From: Ignavibacteriota bacterium
Lineage (GTDB): Bacteria > Bacteroidota > Ignavibacteria > Ignavibacteriales > Melioribacteraceae
Length of the DNA: 64,000 bases
Direction of reading: 5' to 3'
Assembly (NCBI GenBank): GCA_016716225.1
Contig: JADJWT010000001.1
Location: 2,738,501-2,802,500 of the forward strand
The notes below the pieces were generated by a model that had not been told where the DNA came from, made no database searches, and saw nothing but the letters and a program-made list of their open reading frames with translations. The position numbers were made by a program, and so were the translations under genes. Below are positions 17,559 to 26,284 of this stretch, in pieces. Positions within the stretch are counted from its first letter, which is position 1, and every line of letters starts with the position of its first letter.

Positions 17559-18744
17559 AAAAACTTCACTTGTAATAATTTTTATAACAGTATTTATTGA
17601 TCTTTTGGGGTTTGGATTACTCATCCCAATTTTGCCGACATTTGCAAGTAAAGTACTATTCATTTCAGATTTCGAAATTGGAATTCTTGTTGCAGCATTT
17701 TCTCTGATGCAATTTATTTTTAATCCAATTGTTGGAAATTATTCGGATAAAATTGGAAGACGACCAATAATCCTTGCTTCATTATTAGTTACTGCAATTT
17801 CGTATTTGATTTTTAGCTTTGCTACAACATTTTTTATTTTATTAATTTCCAGAATAATTGCCGGTCTTGGCGGAAGCAATATTTCTGCGGCCCAAGCTTA
17901 CATTGCGGATGTTACAGAAGCAAAAGATCGTACAAAAGGAATGGGAATTATCGGAACAGCATTTGCGCTTGGTTTTGTATTCGGTCCAATGTTGGGAGGT
18001 TTTTTATCAGAATATGGTTATGAAGTAGTTGGATATGTTGCAGCGGGATTTTCATTTTTAGCATTCATATTTGCAGTGTTTTTTCTAAAGGAATCTTTAG
18101 TAAAAAGAAATTTAGTAGAAGAAAAAAGATCAAGATTATTTTCTTTAAATACATTTAGCGAATTATTTACAAAAAAAAGATTGGCATTTTTTGTAATAGT
18201 TTATTTTATAATTGTTTTTTCAATGGCAAATATTTACGGAACTTTTGCTCTTTTAGGTTTTAAAGTTTATGCATTAACCGATAAGCAAATTGGATTTCTT
18301 TATACAATAATGGGATTGTCAAGTGCATTAGTACAAAGTAGTATTTTAAGATTTCTTCTAAAATATTTTAATGATGAAAAACTACTTTTAATCAGTATGG
18401 TTTTTATGATTGTCGGAATTGGCGGATTGCCTTTTGCTTTTAATTTTATTGGTGTTGCAATAATTTCTGCAATTTCATCTATTGGAACCGGAAGTTTACA
18501 ACCAATAATTTTGGGATTAATTTCTAAAGAAATAAATTCTGAAAATCAAGGGAAAATTTTAGGATTGAATCACTCGTTAGCTGCAATGGCGAGAGTATTG
18601 GGTCCAATTTGGGGTGGTTTTGCATATGAATATTTAGGTTATGAATTCCCATTTTTAACCGGAGCAGTTTTTACATTTATTACATTATTAATTTCAATTT
18701 ATTTTTTAAAATCAAAAAAATATCAAGTTTATTCAAATGTTTAA
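17551..18744 (+). CDS. MFS transporter, TCR/Tet-like drug:H+ antiporter group
   Basis: 397 residues with 12 predicted helices. Motif A between TM2 and TM3 (GNYSDKIGRRP) and motif C in TM5 (GTAFALGFVFGPMLGG) are those of the 12-TM drug antiporter group that includes TetA-like proteins. Likely an efflux pump of unknown substrate; resistance should not be assumed, since this branch is common in chromosomes without a known drug. Overlaps capA at its 5' end and dus at its 3' end by 8 bases each. Confidence 0.88.
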   Translation: MNKKTSLVIIFITVFIDLLGFGLLIPILPTFASKVLFISDFEIGILVAAFSLMQFIFNPIVGNYSDKIGRRPIILASLLVTAISYLIFSFATTFFILLISRIIAGLGGSNISAAQAYIADVTEAKDRTKGMGIIGTAFALGFVFGPMLGGFLSEYGYEVVGYVAAGFSFLAFIFAVFFLKESLVKRNLVEEKRSRLFSLNTFSELFTKKRLAFFVIVYFIIVFSMANIYGTFALLGFKVYALTDKQIGFLYTIMGLSSALVQSSILRFLLKYFNDEKLLLISMVFMIVGIGGLPFAFNFIGVAIISAISSIGTGSLQPIILGLISKEINSENQGKILGLNHSLAAMARVLGPIWGGFAYEYLGYEFPFLTGAVFTFITLLISIYFLKSKKYQVYSNV

Positions 18745-19723
18745 AGTTGGAAAAATAGAAATAAAAAATCCTTTACTTCTCGCACCAATGGAAGATGTAA
18801 CAAGCATTGCATTCAGAAAGTTATGCAAAGAAATGGGTGCTGATATTGTTTATACTGAATTTGTAAATTCCGATGGATTAATTAGAGACAATAAAAAAAC
18901 ACATGATAAATTAAAAATTACAAACGAAGAAAGACCGGTCGGAATTCAAATTTACGGTGGTGAAGTAAATGTAATGCGTGAAGCTGCAAAAATTGCTGAA
19001 CAAGAAAATCCGGAAATAATTGATATTAATGCTGGATGCTGGGTTAAAAAAGTTGCAAATCGCGGAGCTGGTGCCGGTTTACTTAAAGATCCACCATATA
19101 TGCAGAAAATGGCAAAAGAAATTGTGGATGCTGTTAAAATTCCGGTTACAGTCAAAACAAGGTTAGGCTGGGATGAAAATTCAATTGAGATACTTGATGT
19201 AGCAAAAAGACTTGAAGATGTTGGAGTTCAAGCCTTGACAATTCATTGCAGAACAAGAGTTCAAGGTCACGATGGCGAACCGGCTTGGCATTGGATTCCT
19301 AAAATAAAAGAAGTTGTAAAAATTCCAGTTGTTGTAAATGGCGGAATTATGTCGGCAGAAGATGCATTAAGAGTAAAAGAAATTACTAATGCTGATGGAT
19401 TTATGATTGCGCGCGGTGCAATAAATCATCCATGGATATTTAGAGAAATTAAAGAAATATTTGAAAATGGTTTTGTATCAAAAATTGTTGATGTTGAGGA
19501 AAGGATTTCAACTGCACTTCGCCACTTAAAATATGAAATCACAATTAGAGAAAAAGCAATTATTCCATTTAGAAAATATTATTCGGGATATTTGAAAGGT
19601 CTTTACGGTGCTTCAAAAATTAAGCAACAAATTATGCAGCTTGAAGAATACAATTCTATTGAAGAACTTTTATTAAATTATAAAGAACATTTATTTAAGC
19701 ATCAAGAATTAGAAGAAAATTAA
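18737..19723 (+). CDS. dusB: tRNA-dihydrouridine synthase (DusB-like)
   Basis: 328 residues, an FMN-binding TIM barrel with APMEDVTS at the first strand, the catalytic Cys101 in INAGCWVKKV, TVKTRLGWD, HCRTR.QGHDG, VNGGI and ARGAINHPWIF for flavin phosphate binding, and a C-terminal helical tRNA-binding domain. It reduces uridine to dihydrouridine in the tRNA D-loop. The residue after the catalytic Cys, usually Pro, is Trp102 here. The gene overlaps the MFS gene by 8 bases. The DusB subtype is judged from general resemblance only. Confidence 0.9.
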   Translation: MFKVGKIEIKNPLLLAPMEDVTSIAFRKLCKEMGADIVYTEFVNSDGLIRDNKKTHDKLKITNEERPVGIQIYGGEVNVMREAAKIAEQENPEIIDINAGCWVKKVANRGAGAGLLKDPPYMQKMAKEIVDAVKIPVTVKTRLGWDENSIEILDVAKRLEDVGVQALTIHCRTRVQGHDGEPAWHWIPKIKEVVKIPVVVNGGIMSAEDALRVKEITNADGFMIARGAINHPWIFREIKEIFENGFVSKIVDVEERISTALRHLKYEITIREKAIIPFRKYYSGYLKGLYGASKIKQQIMQLEEYNSIEELLLNYKEHLFKHQELEEN

Positions 19724-19728
19724 TCTTT

Positions 19729-19761
19729 AAACCTCCAAGGTTTTTAAAAACTCGAAGGTTT
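19729..19761 (+). terminator. Imperfect hairpin after dusB
   Basis: AAACCTCCAAGG…CTCGAAGGTTT forms an imperfect stem (AAACCT/AGGTTT outside, GTTTTT/AAAAAC inside). It resembles the 'AAACCTCCAAGGTTT' hairpins common after genes in the Bacteroidota, but the T-run on the 3' side is poor, so termination may be weak. Confidence 0.5.
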
Positions 19762-19776
19762 CTACACCAAAAAATA

Positions 19777-20349
19777 ATGCACTTAAAAAATATTGCAAAA
19801 ATCATTTCATATTTATTTGTCCCGCCAATATTAAATTTTATAATATTCGTCAACTATTCAGTTTATTTTGAGTCAGATTTTAAATTGTGGATTTCAATTA
19901 TAATTTCATTTCTATTCGGATTGACAATCCCAATTTTTACTTTTATTTATTTCCGTAAAAAAGGTAAAATCATAAATGATGATGCAACAATAAAAGAGGA
20001 AAGAACCGTTCCTTACATTTATGCAATTTTGTTTACAATTTTGGGAGTTATTCTTTCGGGAATTTTCAAACTAAATGAATCAATTATAATGTTATGGATG
20101 ATTTATTTAATTTGCAGCATATTAATATTAAACGTAAACAGATTTTGGAAAATAAGCGCGCACGCAATGGGAGCCGGAATTCCATTAGGAGCATCACTTT
20201 TTATTAATAATAATTATTTTTTTTTAGCGGTAATAATTTTAGTTGGCTGGTCAAGATTTTATCTTAAAGTTCATACAATTCCGCAAATAATTTCCGGTGG
20301 AATTGTTGGAATTTCAGTTTCATATGTTTTATTAAAATTTTGTCTTTAA
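19777..20349 (+). CDS. PAP2-like membrane phosphatase family protein
   Basis: 190 residues with about five TM helices. PAP2 (lipid phosphatase) signatures are present in degenerate form: KEERTVP (K…R.P-like), SAHAMG (second motif His) and SRFYLKVHTIPQ (SRx5Hx3-). The acidic residue expected four positions after the last His is Gln, a change I associate with Bacteroidota relatives. Likely acts on a lipid or polyprenyl phosphate at the membrane, but activity is uncertain. It lies between dusB and apt with no functional link visible. Confidence 0.7.
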   Translation: MHLKNIAKIISYLFVPPILNFIIFVNYSVYFESDFKLWISIIISFLFGLTIPIFTFIYFRKKGKIINDDATIKEERTVPYIYAILFTILGVILSGIFKLNESIIMLWMIYLICSILILNVNRFWKISAHAMGAGIPLGASLFINNNYFFLAVIILVGWSRFYLKVHTIPQIISGGIVGISVSYVLLKFCL

Positions 20350-20394
20350 AATAAATCTAAAAAGAATTTTGTTGAATTTATTTTAGGAGTTTTA

Positions 20395-20907
20395 ATGGAG
20401 TTAGAAAAATTAATTAGAGATGTACCAAATTATCCCAAAGAGGGAATAATCTTCAAAGATATTACAACATTGTTAAAAGACAAGGAAGCATTTCAAATTA
20501 CTCTAAATCTTTTATACGATTTATCAAAAGATAAGGGAATTACAAAAGTTGTTGGAATTGAATCTCGCGGATTTATTTTTGGCGGCGCACTTGCAAATAA
20601 ATTAAATGCCGGATTTATTCCAATAAGAAAACCGGGAAAACTTCCCGCAGAAAAAATTAATGAAAAATATTCGCTTGAATATGGAATAGATTCAATTGAA
20701 ATTCATAAAGATGCTTTAGATAAAAATGATATTGTATTATTGCATGATGATCTTTTGGCAACTGGTGGAACAATGAAAGCCGCTTGTAGTTTGGTTGAAA
20801 GGCTTGGTGCCAAAGTCGAACAAATTTCTTTTATAATTGAATTGGATTTTTTAAATGGAAAAGATTTATTAAAAAACTATGATGTAAATTCTTTAATTCA
20901 TTATTAA
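20395..20907 (+). CDS. apt: Adenine phosphoribosyltransferase
   Basis: 170 residues, the normal length for Apt. Typical N-terminus (LIRDVPNYPKEGIIFKDIT), flexible-loop region (RKPGKLPAEKI…YSLEYG) and the PRPP-binding motif VLLHDDLLATGGTM. Converts adenine plus PRPP into AMP, a purine salvage step in the cytoplasm. An AGGAG Shine-Dalgarno sits 8 bases before ATG 20395. Confidence 0.97.
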   Translation: MELEKLIRDVPNYPKEGIIFKDITTLLKDKEAFQITLNLLYDLSKDKGITKVVGIESRGFIFGGALANKLNAGFIPIRKPGKLPAEKINEKYSLEYGIDSIEIHKDALDKNDIVLLHDDLLATGGTMKAACSLVERLGAKVEQISFIIELDFLNGKDLLKNYDVNSLIHY

Positions 20908-20934
20908 ATAAAATTTCACAATTAGAATAATTTT

Positions 20935-21666
20935 ATGAAAAAAATAATTATTGATGAATTTCTTTTCATAAAAAATGAATTCAAAATATTAGATAAAAAA
21001 GTTGTTACAATATTTCTCAGTTCAATAATTCTATTTACAATTAGCTGGTATTTTTCAACACCCAAATTTTTTACTCAACAATTTCAATTCTACAAAAATA
21101 ATTTTCTCTCCAACGAAATTTACTCATTTATGTTTTGGTTTTTGTTGGATACATTACTTTTTTTAATCATTCCAATTCTTATCATAAAATTTATTTTCAA
21201 AGAAGATTTATTTAAATATGGATTAACACTCAAAAATTATTCAGTTGGATTTCAAATTTCCGGAATCTCAATTTTGATTTTCCTTCCCATAATGTTTTTA
21301 CTAACACAATCAGAAAATTTTGTTGAGTATTTTCCACTTATGCAAAGTGCGAAAGATGATATCTTAATTTTCATTATTTATGAAATTGGATTTATTGTAT
21401 TTATTTTTTCATGGGAATTTATTTTTAGAGGATTTTTGCTTTTTGGATTGGAAGAAAAATTTGGAGTTTACTCGATATTTATTCAGATGATTCCGTTTGT
21501 AATTTTACATAACGGAAAACCTTTTATTGAAACTTTTGCATCAATTTTTGGTGGAATATTTTTAGGATATTTAGCAATAAGATTTCGATCAATCTGGTAT
21601 GGATTTTTAATCCACAGTTTAATTTTGATAATTCTGGATTTAATTTCATTCTTAAAGAATTTGTAA
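20935..21666 (+). CDS. CPBP-family (CAAX-like) intramembrane protease homologue
   Basis: 243 residues with about six TM helices. The CPBP motifs appear as WEFIFRGFLLFGLE (motif 1, E-x3-R with Trp in place of the first Glu), PFVILHNGKP (motif 2 His) and HSLILIILD (motif 3 His). The retained Glu, Arg and His residues fit the putative zinc glutamic-protease site, while the missing first Glu makes activity uncertain. It is encoded 27 bases after apt and 41 bases before pdxJ. Substrate unknown. Confidence 0.75.
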   Translation: MKKIIIDEFLFIKNEFKILDKKVVTIFLSSIILFTISWYFSTPKFFTQQFQFYKNNFLSNEIYSFMFWFLLDTLLFLIIPILIIKFIFKEDLFKYGLTLKNYSVGFQISGISILIFLPIMFLLTQSENFVEYFPLMQSAKDDILIFIIYEIGFIVFIFSWEFIFRGFLLFGLEEKFGVYSIFIQMIPFVILHNGKPFIETFASIFGGIFLGYLAIRFRSIWYGFLIHSLILIILDLISFLKNL

Positions 21667-21707
21667 AAAAATTGTAATTTTACTTATCAAATTTAAAGGC
21701 AGAAATT

Positions 21708-22424
21708 ATGAAATTTTCATTAAATGTTGATCATGTTGCTTTTTTAAGAAATGCCCGCGGTGAAGAAAATCCGGATCCGGTAACATTTGCACTAATGGCT
21801 GAACTTTATGGCGTGGATGGAATTGTTGTTCACCTTAGAGAAGACAGAAGACATATCAATGAACGCGATTTAAGATTGATGCGAGAACAACTAAAAACAA
21901 AACTCGATCTTGAAATGGCTGCTGTAAAAGAAATAATTGATATTGCTTGCGATGTTCAACCGGATTTAGTAACACTCGTTCCGGAAAAAAGACAAGAACT
22001 TACAACCGAAGGCGGATTGAATGTAATTGATAATATTGAACTAATTAGAAATACAATTGATCGTTTGCACGAAGTTGATATTCCCGTTTCGCTTTTTGTT
22101 GAACCGGACTTAAATCAAATTGATGCTGCTTCTGAAATAAATGCAGATGTAATTGAAATTCATACCGGAGTTTATGCAAACGCAAAAGTTGAAGAAGACA
22201 TTTTTGATGAATTGGAAAGAATTAGACAAGCAGCAAAACATGCGAAAAAATTGGGACTCGGAGTAAACGCTGGTCACGGTTTAAATTACAACAATATGAA
22301 AGAATTTATGCTGATTGAAAATATAGATGAAGTAAGCATTGGACAAGCTGTAATTGCCCGATCGATATTTGTCGGAATTGAAAAAGCGATTGCAGAAATG
22401 TTGACATTAATTAAAAATAAATAA
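21708..22424 (+). CDS. pdxJ: Pyridoxine 5'-phosphate synthase
   Basis: 238 residues, normal for PdxJ. Opens with LNVDHVAFLRNARG and contains YGVDGIVVHLREDRRHI (phosphate/substrate loop), LVPEKRQELTTEGG and NAGHGLNYNN. Condenses 3-amino-1-hydroxyacetone phosphate with deoxyxylulose 5-phosphate to pyridoxine phosphate, so the organism is expected to use the DXP-dependent B6 route. The DUF2400 gene begins 5 bases after its stop. Confidence 0.97.
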   Translation: MKFSLNVDHVAFLRNARGEENPDPVTFALMAELYGVDGIVVHLREDRRHINERDLRLMREQLKTKLDLEMAAVKEIIDIACDVQPDLVTLVPEKRQELTTEGGLNVIDNIELIRNTIDRLHEVDIPVSLFVEPDLNQIDAASEINADVIEIHTGVYANAKVEEDIFDELERIRQAAKHAKKLGLGVNAGHGLNYNNMKEFMLIENIDEVSIGQAVIARSIFVGIEKAIAEMLTLIKNK

Positions 22425-22429
22425 ATAAA

Positions 22430-23206
22430 TTGAATTCCTTAAAACGAAAATTAGAATACCATTATCAAAAGTTTGATGCAAACCAAATTTATCCGGATCC
22501 AATAATTTTTCCGCGGAAATTTAGACTTGAATCTGATATTGAAATTTCAGCATTTATTTCAAGCATTTTTGCATACGGAACTGTTACACAAATAATTAAT
22601 TCGTTAGAAAAAATTCATTCATTAATCGGTAATTCACCTACAGATTATTTTCAAAATTTTGATAAAAAGAAACACCAAAATTTCTTTAAAACTTTCAAAC
22701 ATAGATTTTATTCTGGTGAAGATGTAATTAAACTTTTTCAAATAATTCAATACATCTTAAAAGAATACGAATCGATTAAACATCTTTTTTTACTTTACTA
22801 CTTCGATCAAGATAAAAACATTAAAAATTCATTATCATTTTTCTCTAAAAATTTAATTGAAATTTCAGAGAGAATTTCACCAACAACAAAAAGTGTAAGA
22901 TTTATGTTTTCGGATCCATTTTCCGGAAGTGCATGCAAAAGGATGAATTTATATTTACGTTGGATGGTTAGAAGTGATGAAATAGATTTTGGAATTTGGA
23001 AAGCCGTAAAAAAAAAACAGCTTGTAATTCCGGTTGATACTCATATAGCAAAATTGAGTAAAAGTTTAGGATTAACTAAACACGAGAATGTTTCTTGGCA
23101 AATGGCAGAGGATATTACAGAAAATTTAAAAAAATTTGATTCGGAAGATCCAGTGAAATATGATTTTGCAATTTGTCATATTGGAATGAGAAAACTGGAA
23201 TTTTAA
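22430..23206 (+). CDS. TIGR02757/DUF2400 family protein (helix-hairpin-helix-like)
   Basis: 258 residues from a TTG at 22430, five bases after pdxJ. Contains DPIIFPRKF, FIS.IFAYG, HRFYSGED, NLYLRWMVR and IPVDTHIAKLSKSLGLT, the conserved blocks of the TIGR02757 family, which resembles HhH-GPD DNA glycosylases in its C-terminal half. Function is not established. No in-frame ATG near the conserved N-terminus was seen, so TTG is kept. Confidence 0.8.
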   Translation: MNSLKRKLEYHYQKFDANQIYPDPIIFPRKFRLESDIEISAFISSIFAYGTVTQIINSLEKIHSLIGNSPTDYFQNFDKKKHQNFFKTFKHRFYSGEDVIKLFQIIQYILKEYESIKHLFLLYYFDQDKNIKNSLSFFSKNLIEISERISPTTKSVRFMFSDPFSGSACKRMNLYLRWMVRSDEIDFGIWKAVKKKQLVIPVDTHIAKLSKSLGLTKHENVSWQMAEDITENLKKFDSEDPVKYDFAICHIGMRKLEF

Positions 23207-23329
23207 CCCAAAAATTAAATAAACTGCATTAAGTACTATTAATAAATTTAATTGCATAAAAAAAAGTAAAAGTTTATATTTACGATTCATTTTTGATGTA
23301 AGTTCTGAAAATTTTGAAAATACCTAAAT

Positions 23330-23415
23330 GCCGGGGTGGCGGAATTGGTAGACGCATTGGACTTAAAATCCAATGGAAGGTTTCTTCCGTGCCGGTTCGA
23401 GTCCGGCCCTCGGTA
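23330..23415 (+). tRNA. tRNA-Leu (UAA anticodon)
   Basis: 86-nt class II tRNA: acceptor GCCGGGG / CCTCGGT with discriminator A, anticodon stem-loop TTGGA-CTTAAAA-TCCAA (anticodon TAA at 23364-23366), a long variable arm (TGGAAGG…CTTCCG region) and T-arm GCCGG-TTCGAGT-CCGGC. CCA is not encoded. It reads UUA and probably UUG, UUA being a heavily used codon in such an AT-rich genome. Confidence 0.95.
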
Positions 23416-23470
23416 CTTGGTTTTTCAAAAAAAAATAAAATTGATAATAAATTTTTGCTTTTATCAAACT

Positions 23471-23544
23471 GGGTTCTTAGCTCAGTTGGTTAGAGCGTCT
23501 GCTTGACGTGCAGAAGGTCAAAGGTTCGAATCCTTTAGAACCCA
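23471..23544 (+). tRNA. tRNA-Val (GAC anticodon)
   Basis: 74-nt class I tRNA: acceptor GGGTTCT / AGAACCC with discriminator A, D-arm GCTCAGTTGGTTAGAGC, anticodon stem-loop TCTGC-TTGACGT-GCAGA (anticodon GAC) and T-arm with GGTTCGAATCC. CCA is not encoded. It follows tRNA-Leu by 55 bases, probably in one transcript. Confidence 0.93.
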
Positions 23545-23552
23545 CAAAATTT

Positions 23553-23575
23553 CGGAGTTTACTCCGTTTTTTTTT
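23553..23575 (+). terminator. Rho-independent terminator between tRNA-Val and thrS
   Basis: Stem CGGAG / CTCCG with a TTTA loop and nine T's. The thrS ATG lies 10 bases beyond the T-run, leaving no room for a separate promoter, so thrS must be reached by read-through or from a promoter overlapping the tRNA region. Confidence 0.85.
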
Positions 23576-23584
23576 ATTTGAAAT

Positions 23585-25516
23585 ATGAGTGAAAAAGTTA
23601 AAATAAAATTTCCGGATGGTTCTGAAAAAGAATTTGATAAAGGTATAACATCTTTAAAAATTGCAGAATCCATTTCACCGAAATTAGCTGAAGATGTTTT
23701 AATTGCAAAAGTTAATTCAAAATTAGTTGATCTAAATAGATCAATTAATTCTGATGCTACTTTGCAGCTTTTTACTTTTAATGATGAAATTGGAAAACAT
23801 TCATATTGGCATTCAACTTCTCATTTAATGGCTCATGCTATTCAGTCAATATTTCCAGAGGCAAAATTTGGAGTTGGTCCCGCAATTGAAGGCGGATTTT
23901 ATTACGATTTTGATATTGATACAAAAATTACGGAAGCGGATTTAACAAAAATTGAAAATAAAATGTTGGTAATTGCGAAAGAAAATAATCCGTTCCAACG
24001 TAGAGAATTAAGTAAATCCGAAGCGATGGAGTTTTTTACAAAGGTTGGTGATCAATATAAACAAGAAATAATTTCAGAATTAGATGGTGAAACCGAAGTT
24101 ATAAGTTTATATCACGAAGGAAATTTTACCGATTTATGTACTGGACCTCATATTCCTTCAACTGGAAAAATTAAATATGTTAAACTTATAAATATTTCCG
24201 GATCATATTGGCGCGGAGATGAAAAACGCCAAAGTTTGCAGAGGATTTATGGAGTTTCATTTCCTAAGAAAAAAATGCTTGATGAGCATTTGGAACTTTT
24301 AGAGGAAGCAAAAAAACGAGATCACAGAAAATTAGGTAAGCAGCTTGGGCTTTTCAGTATTGAAGAAGAAGCTGGTCCCGGTTTAATATATTGGCATCCA
24401 AAAGGTGCAATGGTTAGACATGTTGTTGAATCATTTTGGAAAGAAGCACATATAAAAAACGGATATGAATTAGTTTATTCACCTCATATTGGGAAAAGTT
24501 GGTTGTGGGAAACAAGCGGTCATCTTGTTAATTATAAAGACAGTATGTTTGCCCCAATGAAAATTGATGAGCAAGATTATTACATAAAACCGATGAACTG
24601 CCCTTTTCATATAATGATGTATAAGTCGAATTTACATTCTTATAGAGATTTACCATTTAGATGGGCAGAACTTGGTACAGTTTACAGATATGAAAAAAGT
24701 GGTGTTTTGCACGGACTCTTGCGAGTTAGAGGTTTTACGCAAGATGATGCGCATATTTTTTGTGCACAAGAACAAATTGAAAATGAGATTATTGAAGTAA
24801 TCCGTTTTTCAAATTATATGTGGAAAACATTTAGTTTTGATAAATTAAAATATTATGTTGCTACAAAACCGGAAAAAGCTGTTGGAAGTGATGAACTTTG
24901 GGATAAAGCTACAAATTTATTAAAAGATGCATTAGAATCCGAAGGTTTGAAGTATGAAATGGATGAAGGCGGCGGAGCTTTTTACGGACCTAAAATTGAT
25001 ATCAAAGTTAAAGATGCGTTAAATCGTGAATGGCAAATGAGCACAGTGCAATTTGATTTTAATCTGCCGGAAAGATTTGATATGAAATATATTGGAGAGG
25101 ACGGAAAAGAACATCGGCCATTTATGGTGCATAGAGCTTTGTTTGGTTCAATAGAAAGATTTATGGGAGTTTTAATTGAACATTTTGGCGGTGCTTTTCC
25201 AACTTGGCTTGCACCAATTCAAGTTGCAATAATTCCAGTTTCGCAAAACTTTTTAGAATATTCTGAAGAAATTAGAAAGAAATTAGACGATAATAATATT
25301 CGTGTAGAACTTGATACTCGTAATGAAAAAATTGGATATAAAATTAGAGAATGGGAAACACAAAAAGTACCATACATGTTAATTTTAGGTGAAAAAGAAA
25401 AAGAATCTGGAAATATTTCAATTCGCAAACATAAAGAAGGTGATAAAGGTTCTCTAAAAATTGAAGAATTTATAGTGAATCTTAAATCGGAAATAAATAA
25501 ATTATCTGTTAACTAA
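23585..25516 (+). CDS. thrS: Threonyl-tRNA synthetase
   Basis: 643 residues in the usual full-length order: TGS domain (about 1-65), editing domain with HSTSHLMAHA (a zinc/His motif of the N2 domain), class II catalytic core with Cys339 (MNCPFH) as zinc ligand, GTVYRYE (motif 2 region), and C-terminal anticodon-binding domain (about 545-643). Charges tRNA-Thr and edits mischarged serine. It heads the classic thrS-infC-rpmI-rplT-pheS-pheT cluster. There is no clear Shine-Dalgarno, because the region before the ATG is the terminator T-run. Confidence 0.97.
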   Translation: MSEKVKIKFPDGSEKEFDKGITSLKIAESISPKLAEDVLIAKVNSKLVDLNRSINSDATLQLFTFNDEIGKHSYWHSTSHLMAHAIQSIFPEAKFGVGPAIEGGFYYDFDIDTKITEADLTKIENKMLVIAKENNPFQRRELSKSEAMEFFTKVGDQYKQEIISELDGETEVISLYHEGNFTDLCTGPHIPSTGKIKYVKLINISGSYWRGDEKRQSLQRIYGVSFPKKKMLDEHLELLEEAKKRDHRKLGKQLGLFSIEEEAGPGLIYWHPKGAMVRHVVESFWKEAHIKNGYELVYSPHIGKSWLWETSGHLVNYKDSMFAPMKIDEQDYYIKPMNCPFHIMMYKSNLHSYRDLPFRWAELGTVYRYEKSGVLHGLLRVRGFTQDDAHIFCAQEQIENEIIEVIRFSNYMWKTFSFDKLKYYVATKPEKAVGSDELWDKATNLLKDALESEGLKYEMDEGGGAFYGPKIDIKVKDALNREWQMSTVQFDFNLPERFDMKYIGEDGKEHRPFMVHRALFGSIERFMGVLIEHFGGAFPTWLAPIQVAIIPVSQNFLEYSEEIRKKLDDNNIRVELDTRNEKIGYKIREWETQKVPYMLILGEKEKESGNISIRKHKEGDKGSLKIEEFIVNLKSEINKLSVN

Positions 25517-25530
25517 TTTAGGAGGTTTTC

Positions 25531-26064
25531 ATCGCTCAAGATAAACTGCGAGTTAATGAAGAAATAAGACATCCGGAAGTAAGATTGCTTGGACCGGATA
25601 ACCAGCAATTAGGAATTTATACTTCATTTAATGCATTAAAAAAAGCTCAAGAACAAGGTTTGGATTTAATTGAAATTGCTCCTCAAGCAAAACCACCGGT
25701 TTGTAAAATTATTGATTTTGGAAAATATCAATATGAATTGCAAAAAAAGGAGAAAATTCAAAAGAAAAAACAACATGTTACTGTACTCAAAGAAATAAGA
25801 TTACACCCAAATACAGATACACATGATTTTGATTTTAAATCCCGACACGCAGAAAAATTTCTTAGCGAAGGAAATAAAGTTAAAGTTTCCGTTATTTTTA
25901 AAGGAAGAGAACTTGCTTATAAAGATCATGGAAAAGAATTATTAGTTAAGTTTATTGAAAGTTTAAGCGAAGTTTCAACAGTTGAACATGAGATTAAGTT
26001 TGAAGGAAAAGCAATGCACGCAATTCTTCAACCAAAAAAAATAAAAAGTAAAAAGACAAAATAA
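25531..26064 (+). CDS. infC: Translation initiation factor IF-3, with an ATC start codon
   Basis: 177 residues if started at ATC 25531. Conserved IF-3 sequence (KLRVNEEIRHPEVRLLGPDN) continues upstream of the first ordinary in-frame start (TTG 25585) and stops matching exactly at the ATC, which sits 5 bases after a perfect GGAGG. No ATG, GTG or TTG precedes TTG 25585 in frame. Non-canonical starts (AUU, AUC, AUA) are a known feature of infC, letting IF-3 repress its own translation. N-domain about 1-75, linker KKEKIQKKKQ, C-domain about 90-177 (HPNTDTHDFDFK). Lies 14 bases after thrS. Confidence 0.93.
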   Translation: MAQDKLRVNEEIRHPEVRLLGPDNQQLGIYTSFNALKKAQEQGLDLIEIAPQAKPPVCKIIDFGKYQYELQKKEKIQKKKQHVTVLKEIRLHPNTDTHDFDFKSRHAEKFLSEGNKVKVSVIFKGRELAYKDHGKELLVKFIESLSEVSTVEHEIKFEGKAMHAILQPKKIKSKKTK

Positions 26065-26076
26065 ATAGGTTAGATT

Positions 26077-26268
26077 ATGCCCAAAATGAAAAGTAATAGA
26101 GGAGCTGCTAAAACTTTTAGAAAAACCGGTTCCGGCAAAATTAAAAGAAATAAAGCTTTTAAATCTCATATTCTTACCAAAAAAAGTACAAAAACTAAAC
26201 GAGGTTTAAGAAAAGCTACACTTGTTTCTGATGCTGATTTCAAACGCGTAAAAACAATGTTACAATAA
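26077..26268 (+). CDS. rpmI: 50S ribosomal protein L35
   Basis: 63 residues, very basic, with the L35 pattern MPKMKSNRGAAKTFRKTGSGK and KAFKSHILTKKS. Placed between infC and rplT as in most bacteria, 12 bases after infC. Component of the large subunit. Confidence 0.97.
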   Translation: MPKMKSNRGAAKTFRKTGSGKIKRNKAFKSHILTKKSTKTKRGLRKATLVSDADFKRVKTMLQ

Positions 26269-26284
26269 AAGGAGTTTGTGTAAA

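Noticed and set aside
17551..18744. Tetracycline-resistance determinant
   Set aside because: Tet-like motifs A and C are shared by many chromosomal MFS efflux proteins; no tetR-like repressor or mobile context is present.
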